Origin: Xylanivirga thermophila
GTDB taxonomy: Bacteria; Bacillota; Clostridia; Caldicoprobacterales; Xylanivirgaceae
Reading direction: 5' to 3'
Assembly (NCBI RefSeq): GCF_004138105.1
Contig: NZ_RXHQ01000002.1
Span: 1 to 64,000, forward strand
Length of the DNA stretch: 64,000 nucleotides
Each line of letters starts with the position of its first letter. Positions within the stretch are counted from its first letter, which is position 1. The translations under genes were made by a program, and so were the position numbers. A model generated the notes under the pieces. The model was not told where the DNA came from and did no database searches. It was given only the letters and a program-made list of their open reading frames with translations. Shown one piece after another: positions 44,885 to 53,707 of the stretch.

Positions 44885-45247
44885 TTATCCCCTTTCCATA
44901 TAAAATTCTATTAAATCCATAATCTCAACATCAGTAAAACCTAGATCCCCCATGGTTGAAATAAATGATTTTATTTCAGTCTCGGCCATCTCCCGCCTTA
45001 AATCCTTTATCTTTTTTTTATCTTGAGTGATAAAGGTACCCATACCCCTTTGAGTAAATGTTATACCTTCACGTTCTAATTCCCCATATACCCTTTGTAT
45101 TGTATTTGGGTTTACCTTAAGTCTATTACTCATATCCCTTATTGAAGGTAACTTATCACCTTGCTTTAATTTTCCCGATGCTATCTCCCCTTTTATCATG
45201 TTCGATATTTGAACATATATGGGTATATTATCATCAAATTGGGACAT
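44885..45247 (-). CDS. GntR-family regulator, YtrA type
   Basis: About 120 residues. Winged helix at the N-terminus (IPIYVQISNMIKGEIASGKL, then LPSIRDMSNRLKVNPNTIQRVYGELE) and only a short C-terminal tail, the YtrA subfamily layout. ATG 45247 with GGGGGAGG upstream is the start; the frame is open to 45352 through the promoter, so the longer reading is wrong. It first gene of the GntR-ATPase-permease operon and probably represses it via the inverted repeat at its promoter. Confidence 0.93.
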   Translation of the reverse strand: MSQFDDNIPIYVQISNMIKGEIASGKLKQGDKLPSIRDMSNRLKVNPNTIQRVYGELEREGITFTQRGMGTFITQDKKKIKDLRREMAETEIKSFISTMGDLGFTDVEIMDLIEFYMERG

Positions 45248-45273
45248 TTTTTCATCCTCCCCCATATACAATA

Positions 45274-45318
45274 TTAGTGCACTAGTAATATAGTACACTA
45301 ATGTTGTATATATGTCAA
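45274..45318 (-). promoter_or_regulatory. Promoter and operator of the GntR-ABC operon
   Basis: TTGACA (45313-45318), 17 nt, TACTAT (45290-45295) on the minus strand. TTAGTGCACTA (45274-45284) and TAGTACACTAA (45291-45301) form an inverted repeat with 11-bp arms and one mismatch that covers the -10 and start region, the expected place for the GntR product to bind. Confidence 0.85.
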
Positions 45319-45403
45319 TGGTTTTATAAATTTTTAGGTAGCAATAATACATATCAATTCATAATATATCTTAAGCATATAAAAAAAGAGGAGGTATACT
45401 TAC

Positions 45404-45928
45404 ATGACACCATACTATTATGACTATACTTATATGTATGAAGGTGGTAATATTTTTGCCGATCCACCTCCCATACTGAGTAACAACCCTGCTATACCAG
45501 TAATAGTATTGCGTAAAGAAATGACCGGATACCCAAACTATGGAAATCCAAGTGGCAATGCCGACATACTATATACAGGAAATAGAGGAGTATGGACCTT
45601 TGAACTTCCTTCTTGGTTATTATTCTTTGTAGGCGGTAATGCACAACTGATAATATCTGCTGTATTAGATGATCACACTGGAGTACCGGCAAATAGGTAT
45701 TCTGCTAGAATAATTATAAATGGATCTATCGTACATGATGGCCCTGTACCTTTAGTACATGGTAGGCCAGAAGGGCAACAATTTAATAACTGGCGCCTTT
45801 TAAACTTTACAATACCTAATTTAAGAAGGAATAACAGAGTGGTAATACAAAATACCTCTAGAGCAGGGGTAGATGACTGGATAGCCATTGATTGGATGGA
45901 AATAGGTATAATGGGGCCTATGATATAG
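45404..45928 (+). CDS. Protein of unknown function, beta-rich
   Basis: 174 residues; I do not recognise the family. The N-terminus is Tyr-rich (YYYDYTYMYEGG) and has no signal peptide. A hydrophobic stretch (~68-92, LPSWLLFFVGG then LIISAVL) alternates with strand-like segments and turns, suggesting a beta-sandwich such as a carbohydrate-binding or coat-type domain (inference). The end reads DDWIAIDWMEIGI. GAGGAGG lies just before ATG 45404, and a strong terminator follows. It is a single-gene unit on the plus strand beside two GH30 genes. Confidence 0.8.
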   Translation: MTPYYYDYTYMYEGGNIFADPPPILSNNPAIPVIVLRKEMTGYPNYGNPSGNADILYTGNRGVWTFELPSWLLFFVGGNAQLIISAVLDDHTGVPANRYSARIIINGSIVHDGPVPLVHGRPEGQQFNNWRLLNFTIPNLRRNNRVVIQNTSRAGVDDWIAIDWMEIGIMGPMI

Positions 45929-45984
45929 AATATATAAAAAAACACTAGCTGAAAAGCCTACCAGCTAGTGTTTTTTTATATATT
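45929..45984. terminator. Bidirectional terminator
   Basis: Long arms around AACACTAGCTG and complement with flanking A7/T7 runs, between the stop of the unknown protein gene and the stop of the convergent GH30 gene (its stop at 45985 adjoins the right arm). Confidence 0.9.
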
Positions 45985-47343
45985 CTATTTCTTATTTATC
46001 CCTATAAACGTAGTTATACTTTTGCCCTCTAAAGAAATAGTAAATTTTTCATCTATACTTTTTATGTCAGAACGTTTTTCCATATCTACCTGTTCATTTG
46101 TAATATATGGGGTTATTTGTCCAGATACAAAGCCCTTTGGCACTATATCCAAAGTTTTGTCATATTTACTATCATTAATTGCCACTATAGCAAAATTACC
46201 AGTCTCTATATCTTTATAGGCAGTAATATAAACTCCCAAAGTAGGATTATCAGTAGCACCTATCCTTACATATCCAGGTCTTACAAATCTACTAAAATGT
46301 CCAAGGGTAAATAACCTTTTAGACACTATATATGAAGCAAGATCAGGATTTATGTGAATAAGTGTTTGATTATCATTAACAGTATGTGAGCCACGCCAGT
46401 AACAAAATGCACTTATCTCCGGTATAGTCATAAATTTATGAATTTTCTTTCCCCATTTTAGTGCATCAGACATACCAGTATCAAAACCACCTGTAGTATC
46501 AGACAATTCTGTCATCCATATCTTTTTCCCCGTCTTCTTAGCCGTAGGTAATTCCTTTATTATACCCTGATATTGATGTGCAGCTACAATATCCACCCTT
46601 GAACAAGACTCTGGATCTTTTAAAGCATCTTTGACTACAACTTCACTCCATATCGCCATTTCACCTGCAATAACTTTTGCATCTATGTTTTCATTTTCAA
46701 ATGTAGGCTTAAGGTAATCTTTTATAAAATTTTTAAACATACTTCCAGTCCATAAGCATGATTTCCATGGTGCAGCGTATTCAGGTTCGTTTGCAATGGA
46801 TACTCCATATATATCCACGCCATGATACTCCTTATATATCTTTATATACTGTGCCAAGTAATCTGCATATTTTTGATAATATTCTTTTTTTAAAAATCCT
46901 CCTCGTTCCAGCTTATTATTAGTTTTCATCCAAGCAGGAGGACTCCATACAGTGCCAAATATTTTTTCTACTCCCCTTACCTTGGCTTCATTAAAATACC
47001 ATAGTTCTCGCATATCCGGTTCATAATTCCATACACCATCATCTGGTTCAATTGTAGCCTTACTATCCCCACATCCTATTTCTGTCCTAAGTATAGATAA
47101 TCCTATGCCATTATCCCTTGAGTATAGAAGATCCATTACTTCTGTTCTTTGAGGCTCTGACATGCTATAGGTATCTTCTTCATCTTGTGTAATGCCAAAT
47201 CCATCAATCTCTTGATGGATATCGTTCCAGTCTATAACTACATTAGAGCATGCCTCTGCATTCATCAAAGGTACAATGGCTGTAGCAATAAATATTGCCA
47301 TTAGTATATTTGCAATATATACCTTCTTAGAACGTGATTTCAT
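45985..47343 (-). CDS. Secreted glycoside hydrolase family 30
   Basis: 452 residues. Signal peptide ~1-32. GH30 (beta/alpha)8 barrel with side beta-domain: entry motif NVVIDWNDIHQEIDGFGIT, acid/base Glu in YGVSIANEPEYAAPW, nucleophile Glu in KIWMTELSDTTGG, later FCYWRGS. The C-terminal ~80 residues form the family's beta-sandwich. Related to glucuronoxylanases and beta-glycosidases; the exact subfamily and substrate (xylan is likely) are not certain. AAGGAGG precedes ATG 47343. It is a close paralogue of the next GH30 gene, so a tandem duplication. Confidence 0.92.
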   Translation of the reverse strand: MKSRSKKVYIANILMAIFIATAIVPLMNAEACSNVVIDWNDIHQEIDGFGITQDEEDTYSMSEPQRTEVMDLLYSRDNGIGLSILRTEIGCGDSKATIEPDDGVWNYEPDMRELWYFNEAKVRGVEKIFGTVWSPPAWMKTNNKLERGGFLKKEYYQKYADYLAQYIKIYKEYHGVDIYGVSIANEPEYAAPWKSCLWTGSMFKNFIKDYLKPTFENENIDAKVIAGEMAIWSEVVVKDALKDPESCSRVDIVAAHQYQGIIKELPTAKKTGKKIWMTELSDTTGGFDTGMSDALKWGKKIHKFMTIPEISAFCYWRGSHTVNDNQTLIHINPDLASYIVSKRLFTLGHFSRFVRPGYVRIGATDNPTLGVYITAYKDIETGNFAIVAINDSKYDKTLDIVPKGFVSGQITPYITNEQVDMEKRSDIKSIDEKFTISLEGKSITTFIGINKK

Positions 47344-47503
47344 GAATTACTACCTCCTTATACTTTTTTCGGCCTTCACATTTTTTTAAGACGTTCCAAC
47401 ATTAATCTCCTAGTCTATTCATGCTCATTATAATCCAGACTATATATTTTATCCTTATCCACCCCATCTACTAATGCATTTTGAATATCATTTGATATTA
47501 TAC

Positions 47504-47554
47504 AAAAGCAAGCTATAAAGATACAAAAATATTACATCAATATAGCTTGCTTTT
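47504..47554 (-). terminator. Terminator in the inter-GH30 gap
   Basis: 14-bp arms (47504-47517 / 47541-47554, AAAAGCAAGCTATA and complement) with a T4G ending on the minus strand. Downstream of the solute-binding-protein remnant; probably that gene's original terminator. The rest of 47344-47603 has no gene I can support. Confidence 0.7.
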
Positions 47555-47603
47555 TACTACATAAACTCTGATATTTACTGCTTATAGCATCGATATTCTA
47601 TTA

Positions 47604-47783
47604 TTATTTTTTTCCACTTGCTATCCAAGCATCTAATTGGTTTTGCTTTTCTTGTATAATCTTATCCACACCAGCATCTTTAAACGCATTTATATATTTA
47701 GGTAGATATTTGTCCGGATCTAGCATACCACTCTCTAATCCTGCATCATAATCTTGAGCTACAATATTAAGTATATTAATAAT
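47604..47783 (-). pseudogene. Remnant of a solute-binding protein (C-terminal 59 codons)
   Basis: On the minus strand, in the 432-nt gap between the GH30 genes, a frame ending at TAA 47604-47606 reads as a protein C-terminus: YDAGLESGMLDPDKYLP, then YINAFKDAGVDKIIQEKQ and QLDAWIASGKK. This matches the C-terminus of LipO/YtcQ-type family 1 (DUF3502-class) solute-binding lipoproteins, where a helix with IDKII.EKQ.QLD.W is usual. It joins the stop of the second GH30 gene with no start codon or upstream domain, so it is a truncated leftover of a sugar ABC transporter. Confidence 0.75.
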
Positions 47784-49158
47784 CTATTGAACTCCCTTTT
47801 ACTAAAAATGTTGTTACACTTTTCTCACCTAGTTGAACTGTAAATTCTTCATTTTTGATCAATTTCATTGGCTGCCTTTTAAGATTTTTCTCTTGATTCG
47901 TTACATAAGATTTAATAATTTTGGGTGAAAACCCTTGCAGATTGAAATCAATATTATATTCTTTATCAGTTTCGTTTATAGCTACTATAATAAGTTCATC
48001 AGTTTTAGGATTTTTATATGCCGTTGTATATATCCCCTTAATTGGGTTTTTCGTCGTTTCTATACGAATGTATTCTGGACGTATAAATTTACTATAATTA
48101 CCTAGTGTATAGAATCTTTTAGATACGATGTACTGATTATTATCTTTATCCATCTTTATTAGCATTTCATTGGTATCTTTATATGAAGCACCTAGCCAGT
48201 AGCAAAAAGCATTGGCTTCTGCCGATGACATAAATTTATGAATGGTCTTTGCCCAGCTAAGTCCATCTTCAATATCTGTCTTAAATGGTGTGCCAGTATC
48301 TGATGTTTCGGTCAGCCATACTTTTTTTCCCTTAGCATTAGCAACAAAAAAAGGCTTTATTATTCCCCGATAATAATGACCCCCTACTATATCAACCATT
48401 GAACAAGCATTAGCACTTTTTAATGCTGGAATAACTACAGACTCATTCCAGTTTATTCCCATCTCACCCGCTATTACTTTTGTTTCTACGTTTTCTCGCT
48501 CAAATGTTGGTTTTAAATAATTACCTATAAAATCTTCCATCATGCTACCTGTCCATAAACATGACTGCCATTGGGCAGCATATTCTGGTTCATTTGCAAT
48601 AGATACAGCATAAATATCCACATCATGATATTGTTTATACCCTTTTACATATTGGGCTAAATAATCAGCATATTTTTGATAACATTCTTTTTTTAAAAAT
48701 CCTCCCCTTTGAATCCTATTATTAGTTTTCATCCATGCTGGAGGACTCCATACAGTACTGAATATCTTATCAACTCCCCTTTTTTTAGCTTCGTTTATAA
48801 CCCATAATTCTGCATCATCACCAGAAAAATCCCACACTCCATCTTCAGGTTCGATGGTAGGCATATTTAATCCATTTCCTACTTCACATCTTAGTATTGA
48901 CAGACCTATACCTTTAGATTGAGAAAACAATAAATCCATAACTTTTTTTCGCTCGCTAAAATCATATAACTCTTTAGCATAAATATCAGCAGCTTGAGAT
49001 ACGCCAAATCCATCTATCTTCTGATGTTCATTGTTCCACTCAATCACAACTCTATTATCTGTACATGCACATGCTGAATTAAACGGTAATGACAATATAA
49101 CAATCAATATTGCCATAATACATATTATCCACCTGAACACCTTGTATCTTGTATCCAT
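47776..49158 (-). CDS. Secreted glycoside hydrolase family 30 (second paralogue)
   Basis: 460 residues, signal peptide ~1-32. Same layout as the neighbour: RVVIEWNNEHQKIDGFGVS, acid/base Glu in YAVSIANEPEYAAQW, nucleophile Glu in KVWLTETSDTGTP, FCYWLGAS, and the C-terminal beta-domain. The active-site region near the nucleophile and loops differ from the first enzyme (DTGTPF against DTTGGF, and altered residues after FCYW), so substrate preference may have diverged. ATG 49158 follows a G-rich site. A decayed AraC regulator lies upstream and an SBP remnant lies downstream. Confidence 0.92.
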   Translation of the reverse strand: MDTRYKVFRWIICIMAILIVILSLPFNSACACTDNRVVIEWNNEHQKIDGFGVSQAADIYAKELYDFSERKKVMDLLFSQSKGIGLSILRCEVGNGLNMPTIEPEDGVWDFSGDDAELWVINEAKKRGVDKIFSTVWSPPAWMKTNNRIQRGGFLKKECYQKYADYLAQYVKGYKQYHDVDIYAVSIANEPEYAAQWQSCLWTGSMMEDFIGNYLKPTFERENVETKVIAGEMGINWNESVVIPALKSANACSMVDIVGGHYYRGIIKPFFVANAKGKKVWLTETSDTGTPFKTDIEDGLSWAKTIHKFMSSAEANAFCYWLGASYKDTNEMLIKMDKDNNQYIVSKRFYTLGNYSKFIRPEYIRIETTKNPIKGIYTTAYKNPKTDELIIVAINETDKEYNIDFNLQGFSPKIIKSYVTNQEKNLKRQPMKLIKNEEFTVQLGEKSVTTFLVKGSSIDY

Positions 49159-49384
49159 CCATTTTCCCCCTTTAATTTTTAATATTATATATTTATATAA
49201 AAATTAACTTGAAATATTAGAAATTTATCATTTATAAAAACAATAGAACTGTTATATCTCCCACTTAAGAACTTACCATCTATATATAATCTTATGAATA
49301 GAAGATTTTGTTTTATACATGTTAAACTATATATTTTATTGTTTTTACTATGGGTTTTGAATCATAACAAGAAATTACTATAAC

Positions 49385-49500
49385 TCATTCTATAGAATTT
49401 CTATACTCTATAGTCGTAAATCCTGTATATTTTTTAAAAAGCTTACAAAAGTAATTTAAATCTGGTATACAACATTTTCACCAATTTCATATGTTTTATA
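49385..49500 (-). pseudogene. Remnant of an AraC-family regulator (C-terminal part)
   Basis: On the minus strand, 49385-49456 reads NYFCKLFKKYTGF, TTIEYRNSIE and a TGA. This is the classic AraC C-terminal helix-turn-helix ending (usual form: NYFSKVFKKYTGMTPSEYR). Just upstream, in a different frame, are traces such as TYEIGEN, resembling the preceding AraC helix YEVG; the join has a frameshift and stop codons, so it is decayed. It lies upstream of the second GH30 gene. The rest of 49159-49536 shows nothing else I can support. Confidence 0.75.
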
Positions 49501-49536
49501 ATCTATATTTACATATATTTATTTTCTGTATATTGT

Positions 49537-49589
49537 AAAAAATACCGATCTCTATGGGGTAATAATATCCAAGAGATCGGTATTTTTTT
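49537..49589 (-). terminator. Terminator of the EF-G-like gene
   Basis: Arms AAAAAATACCGATCTCT (49537-49553) and complement (49572-49589), ending in T6-7 on the minus strand, just beyond the stop at 49598. Confidence 0.9.
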
Positions 49590-49597
49590 ATTTTGTT

Positions 49598-51679
49598 CTA
49601 TTCTGCTTCCAATTCTTTTTTAGTCTGTTCTATTATCTTACCACTTATATTACCTGGCACCTCTTCATATCTTTCAAATACAAGTTTGAACCATCCCCTG
49701 CCTTGGGTCATTGATCTAAGATCTGTAGCATATTTGGTCATCTCTGCTTGGGGGACTTCAGCCTCTACCTTTTGTAACCCGCTCCCCAAGGGGATCATAC
49801 CCAATATACGTCCTCGTCTCCTATTTAAATCACCTATTATATCACCCATGCATTCATCAGGTACTACTACCTCAGCCTTCATTATAGGTTCTAATAGTAC
49901 AGGATTTGCCTGCTCTAACTTTCTAAATGCCAAGGATGCAGCTACCTTAAATGCCATCTCAGATGAGTCTACGCTATGATATGACCCATCATACAGAGTA
50001 GCTTTTAAACCTATTACAGGATAACCTGCCAAGACGCCCTTTGGCAAACATTCTATAAGACCCTTTTCAACTGCAGGTATATATTGCCTAGGTACTACAC
50101 CGCCTACTATCTTATCTACAAATTCAAAATCCTTTGAAGGATCATTTAGTGGTTCAAACTGCATCCATACATGACCATACTGTCCATGTCCACCACTTTG
50201 CTTTTTGTGTTTGCCTTCAGCCTTTATGGATTTTCTTATTGTCTCTCTATAGGCCACTTTAGGCTCTTCATATACCAAACCTACACCAAATTTGGTCTTT
50301 AGTTTGTTTGCAACGACCTCCAACTGAAGCTCTCCAACACCAGATACCAGTGTTTGACCTGTTTCATTATTCTGTATTACTTTAAATGTAGGATCTTCTT
50401 CCATCAAACGATACAATCCTCCAAAGACCTTATCTTCCTCGCCCTGTTTTTCAGACTTCACAGCCAGGGATATGGCCGGCTCTGGAAATTCAATACCTTC
50501 ATATATAATTGGGGCATTATTATCACACAATGTATCCCCTGTAGTAGTAAACTGTAATTTGGAAATGGCACCAATATCACCGGGCTGTATGCTATCTATT
50601 TGTGTTTGCTTTTTACCTTTTAGAAAATATATTGAGCCTACTTTTTCAGTCTTGTCTTGATTTGGATTATATACATTCATTCCAGATGATAATGTTCCGG
50701 ATAAAACCTTAAAAAGTGAGAGTTTTCCTACGAATGGATCTACTAATGTTTTAAATACTATAGCTGAGAATGGTTCTTTTGAATCATATTTACGTTCTTC
50801 CTGTGTCTCATTATTAGGATTAGTTCCAATTGATGTTTGCCTGTCTAACGGCGATGGGAAATAATAAACAATGGTATCCATGAGCATTTGTATACCCACG
50901 TTGTTAAATGCAGACCCGCAAAGTACAGGTACTATATCACCATTTAACACTCCTTTGCGCAATGCAGTTCGAATTTCATCCACGGTAAGTTCTTCGCCTT
51001 CAAAATATTTTTCCATAAGTTCTTCATCGGTTTCAGCCGCTGCCTCTACAAGCATAGTTCGCACCGGCTCAAGCAAATCATTTATGTCATCGGGTACTGG
51101 AATGTCCTTCATACCTTGAGCTGTGAACTCCCTAGCTGTCATATTGACAACATCTACAAAACCTTTGAACGTATCGCCCTTCATAATGGGTACCTGGAAA
51201 GGCGCAATAACTGGACCATACTTGTCTTTAAGCTGATCTATAACCTTCATGAAATTGGCATGTTCCTTATCCATTTGGTTTATAAAAACCAATTTGGGGA
51301 TATCATATTTTTCACAATAGTCCCATGCCTTTTCAGTACCAACAGCTACTCCTGAAGTAGCACCAACCACAATGACGGCGCTATCTACCACCTTAAATGC
51401 CTGTAGCATCTCTCCTATGAAATCAAAATATCCAGGCACATCAATGATATTTATTTTATGATTATTCCACTCTAGCGGGGCTAAAGCGGCACTAATTGAT
51501 ATATGCCTTTTTATTTCTTCAGAATCAGAATCTGTGGTAGTGGTGCCATCGTCAACTCGGCCAAATCGGTCAGTAGCCTTGGCATTATAGAGCATTGCTT
51601 CTGTTAATGTGGTCTTGCCTTCGCTGCCGTGACCTACTATAGCTACATTTCGAATATCGCTTGTTGCATAGTTTTTCAT
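49598..51679 (-). CDS. Elongation factor G-like GTPase (EF-G paralogue)
   Basis: About 693 residues with the five-domain EF-G layout. The P-loop is GHGSEGKTTL, the switch/G3 motif is DVPGYFDF instead of the usual DTPGHVDF, and G4 is NQMDKEH, so it belongs to the EF-G-like second-paralogue group rather than the main FusA. Domain IV has QSGGHGQYGHVWM. Function of this group is uncertain; roles in recycling or stress have been proposed. ATG 51679 is chosen for its AGGGGG site; the frame reads on to 51835 without one. Divergent from the TIM-barrel-like gene; an inverted repeat GACAC-CT-GTGTC (51705-51716) lies upstream. Confidence 0.93.
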   Translation of the reverse strand: MKNYATSDIRNVAIVGHGSEGKTTLTEAMLYNAKATDRFGRVDDGTTTTDSDSEEIKRHISISAALAPLEWNNHKINIIDVPGYFDFIGEMLQAFKVVDSAVIVVGATSGVAVGTEKAWDYCEKYDIPKLVFINQMDKEHANFMKVIDQLKDKYGPVIAPFQVPIMKGDTFKGFVDVVNMTAREFTAQGMKDIPVPDDINDLLEPVRTMLVEAAAETDEELMEKYFEGEELTVDEIRTALRKGVLNGDIVPVLCGSAFNNVGIQMLMDTIVYYFPSPLDRQTSIGTNPNNETQEERKYDSKEPFSAIVFKTLVDPFVGKLSLFKVLSGTLSSGMNVYNPNQDKTEKVGSIYFLKGKKQTQIDSIQPGDIGAISKLQFTTTGDTLCDNNAPIIYEGIEFPEPAISLAVKSEKQGEEDKVFGGLYRLMEEDPTFKVIQNNETGQTLVSGVGELQLEVVANKLKTKFGVGLVYEEPKVAYRETIRKSIKAEGKHKKQSGGHGQYGHVWMQFEPLNDPSKDFEFVDKIVGGVVPRQYIPAVEKGLIECLPKGVLAGYPVIGLKATLYDGSYHSVDSSEMAFKVAASLAFRKLEQANPVLLEPIMKAEVVVPDECMGDIIGDLNRRRGRILGMIPLGSGLQKVEAEVPQAEMTKYATDLRSMTQGRGWFKLVFERYEEVPGNISGKIIEQTKKELEAE

Positions 51680-51849
51680 TAACATTCCCCCTAGCCTTAT
51701 AATAGACACCTGTGTCCTTATAGTTAATTGTAACATACTTTGCCATGTATAAACAATAGTCAAAGCAAAAAGGTTTTTAATTAAAATGCAAATGTGGTAA
51801 AATATATCTAAATAGATATATGAATATATACGCACGGAGGAGGATGCTC

Positions 51850-52521
51850 ATGGATAAATATATACCAGAAGTGAAAACTGTATTAAGGCGGCATATGATA
51901 GAGGTACCGCTATGTATTCGTAACGCAAGTGGCATAAGAATCTTTGGACGAAGAATAAAATCCCTTGCCTTTACTACAGATGTGGCAGTCATAAAGAACA
52001 TCAATTCAGACGCCATAATCGCTGTATATCCATTTACTCCACAACCCACCATCACACAGGCTATCACCATGGCTGCAGATATACCAGTATTCTGTGGGGT
52101 AGGAGGAGGTACTACTAGCGATAAGAGGCGAGTGGTCAATTTGGCATTAGACGCAGAATTTAAAGGAGCTATGGGAGTGGTGGTAAATGCGCCTACGCCA
52201 AATGATACCATAAGGGCTATGCGTGGGGTTATTGACATACCTATTGTAGTGACAGTAGTATCGGAGCATACTGATTTTAGGGCTAGATTAGAGGCGGGAG
52301 CCAATATATTAAACGTATCCGGGGCAGCCAAAACCGCCCAAATAGTAAGGAAAATACGTGACGAATTCCCCGAAGTACCTATAATCGCTACTGGTGGGCC
52401 AAATGATGATACTATATTGGAAACCATAAGCGCAGGTGCAAATGCCATCACCTACACTCCACCTACACCTGCAGATCTATTCAAGGGACTCATGGAAAAG
52501 TATAGAGATGAGCTAGCATAA
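51850..52521 (+). CDS. TIM-barrel-like protein of unknown function
   Basis: About 223 residues. The layout suggests a small phosphate-binding TIM barrel: strands with AIIAVYPFTPQPT, IPVFCGVGGGT, GVVVNAPTP, IPIVVTVVSE, VPIIATGGPN and ANAITYTPPT. The glycine-rich GVGGGT and ATGGPN loops are typical phosphate-binding loops. I do not recognise a named family. GGAGGAGG before ATG 51850 decides the start over an ATG at 51844. Divergent from the EF-G-like gene; one GGCGGGAG octamer (52293) lies in it. Confidence 0.85.
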   Translation: MDKYIPEVKTVLRRHMIEVPLCIRNASGIRIFGRRIKSLAFTTDVAVIKNINSDAIIAVYPFTPQPTITQAITMAADIPVFCGVGGGTTSDKRRVVNLALDAEFKGAMGVVVNAPTPNDTIRAMRGVIDIPIVVTVVSEHTDFRARLEAGANILNVSGAAKTAQIVRKIRDEFPEVPIIATGGPNDDTILETISAGANAITYTPPTPADLFKGLMEKYRDELA

Positions 52522-52547
52522 AATAAAAAAGAGCTTAATATGATATG

Positions 52548-52610
52548 ATACTTCCAAAGTAGACAGTCTAATTAATTAAAAATTAGATTATCTACTTGGA
52601 GGTATTTTTT
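52548..52610 (+). terminator. Terminator of the TIM-barrel-like gene
   Basis: Imperfect long stem (ATACTTCC at 52548 with GGAGGTAT ending 52605, TCTAATT with AATTAGA inside) followed by T6. Ends the plus-strand gene; may also act for the convergent metallo-hydrolase gene. Confidence 0.8.
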
Positions 52611-52621
52611 ATTTTATGTCC

Positions 52622-53518
52622 CTAATTTTTATTATTGTAATAGTATATCTTGCCATCGTCTATAAATTCATCTAGCTGTCCCTTATTATATAAATAGGAT
52701 ATAAAAGCTGATACGGCTGCAAAATTTAAATAATACTGCTGCTTGTCCATTGGTAAATTGTTCAGTATGGCAATATTTTGAAGTAGATCTTCCCTTGTAA
52801 GGGGCTGTTCTAAAATAGTTAGACATTGACTACAATAGAATTCTATATTAGCAATATTTCTATCGGCTAATGATATTATTTCACTTTTCTCATATATTTG
52901 GTCGCTATGACCTACAACAAAATACTCTGCATCTACATCCTTTATGGCGGATAATGTGCTTAAGGAATCCTCTATATTGTATAGATAGGGAAATGAATAT
53001 TTATCTAATATCTTTTCACTAAAAATACTATCTCCCAAAAAGCATACCTTATCAGGTGTTATTATACCTATCTGCTCTATGGAATGACCCCTTAAAGCTA
53101 CTATCTCGAACTTCTCATCATTTATCTTATTTATACCGTATTCAGGATTATAGTCTACCCTTATGGGGTTATTTCCCTTTTTCATGTTCTTTAATCCGTG
53201 GGATGAAAATAGTGTATATGGCAGAAAATCTGGATTTTCCATAAATATCTTTTCCTTTTCCGAAGCATACACTATACATCCCGGATAATTATCTATAAAA
53301 TAATTATTCCCTCCGCAGTGATCCAAATGGCTATGGGTATTTATTATATATTTAGGATGAAGCCCATTTTCATCTAAAGTGTTCTCAACCCTTCTGGCTG
53401 CAGTATTATTTATACCCGTATCTATAAGTATACAGTTCTTATTTTTAAATGCATATATACCTACATTGGTAGCTCCATGTATATAATAGGTATTGCCACG
53501 TATTTTTCTGAGTGTCAT
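52622..53518 (-). CDS. MBL-fold metallo-hydrolase
   Basis: 298 residues. Metallo-beta-lactamase fold with the zinc motif THSHLDHCGG (~60-69), further ligands in VALRGHSIEQ (His), FLGDSIF (Asp) and VVGHSDQIY (His). Likely a hydrolase of the glyoxalase II/lactonase-like group; substrate unknown. The C-terminal ~65 residues (DRNIANIEF to QLDEFIDD) form an extra helical region. The start at 53518 follows AAAGGA. No operon partner. Confidence 0.92.
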   Translation of the reverse strand: MTLRKIRGNTYYIHGATNVGIYAFKNKNCILIDTGINNTAARRVENTLDENGLHPKYIINTHSHLDHCGGNNYFIDNYPGCIVYASEKEKIFMENPDFLPYTLFSSHGLKNMKKGNNPIRVDYNPEYGINKINDEKFEIVALRGHSIEQIGIITPDKVCFLGDSIFSEKILDKYSFPYLYNIEDSLSTLSAIKDVDAEYFVVGHSDQIYEKSEIISLADRNIANIEFYCSQCLTILEQPLTREDLLQNIAILNNLPMDKQQYYLNFAAVSAFISYLYNKGQLDEFIDDGKIYYYNNKN

Positions 53519-53629
53519 CTGTCATTTTCCTTTCAGTAAACAAATAATTACTATTCATATTATAACTCTATCTTTTTGAAAATTGCAAATTGACTAAATA
53601 TATCTTTTGATCCCCTTCATAGCATCAGA

Positions 53630-53663
53630 AAAAGGATACTAGTTCATAAAAGCAGTATCCTTT
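53630..53663 (-). terminator. Terminator of the small membrane-protein gene
   Basis: AAAAGGATACT (53630-53640) pairs with AGTATCCTTTT (53653-53663); the minus-strand continuation is T-rich. Located 45 nt past the stop at 53708. Confidence 0.75.
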
Positions 53664-53707
53664 TCTGTTTTAGTATAAAATTTTTATAATCTATCATTTT
53701 TCTTGCG

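Noticed and set aside
45247-45352. N-terminal extension of the GntR regulator
   Set aside because: Translates through its own promoter and operator; the strong site precedes ATG 45247.
47415-47500. Possible coding remnant (NDIQNALVDGVDKDKIY-like, minus strand)
   Set aside because: Looks coding but is short, lacks a start and matches no family I know, so it is mentioned only as a possible trace and not listed as a feature.
51679-51835. Long N-terminal extension of the EF-G-like protein
   Set aside because: Hydrophobic, out of keeping with the family and without a ribosome binding site; ATG 51679 has one and aligns with the family start.
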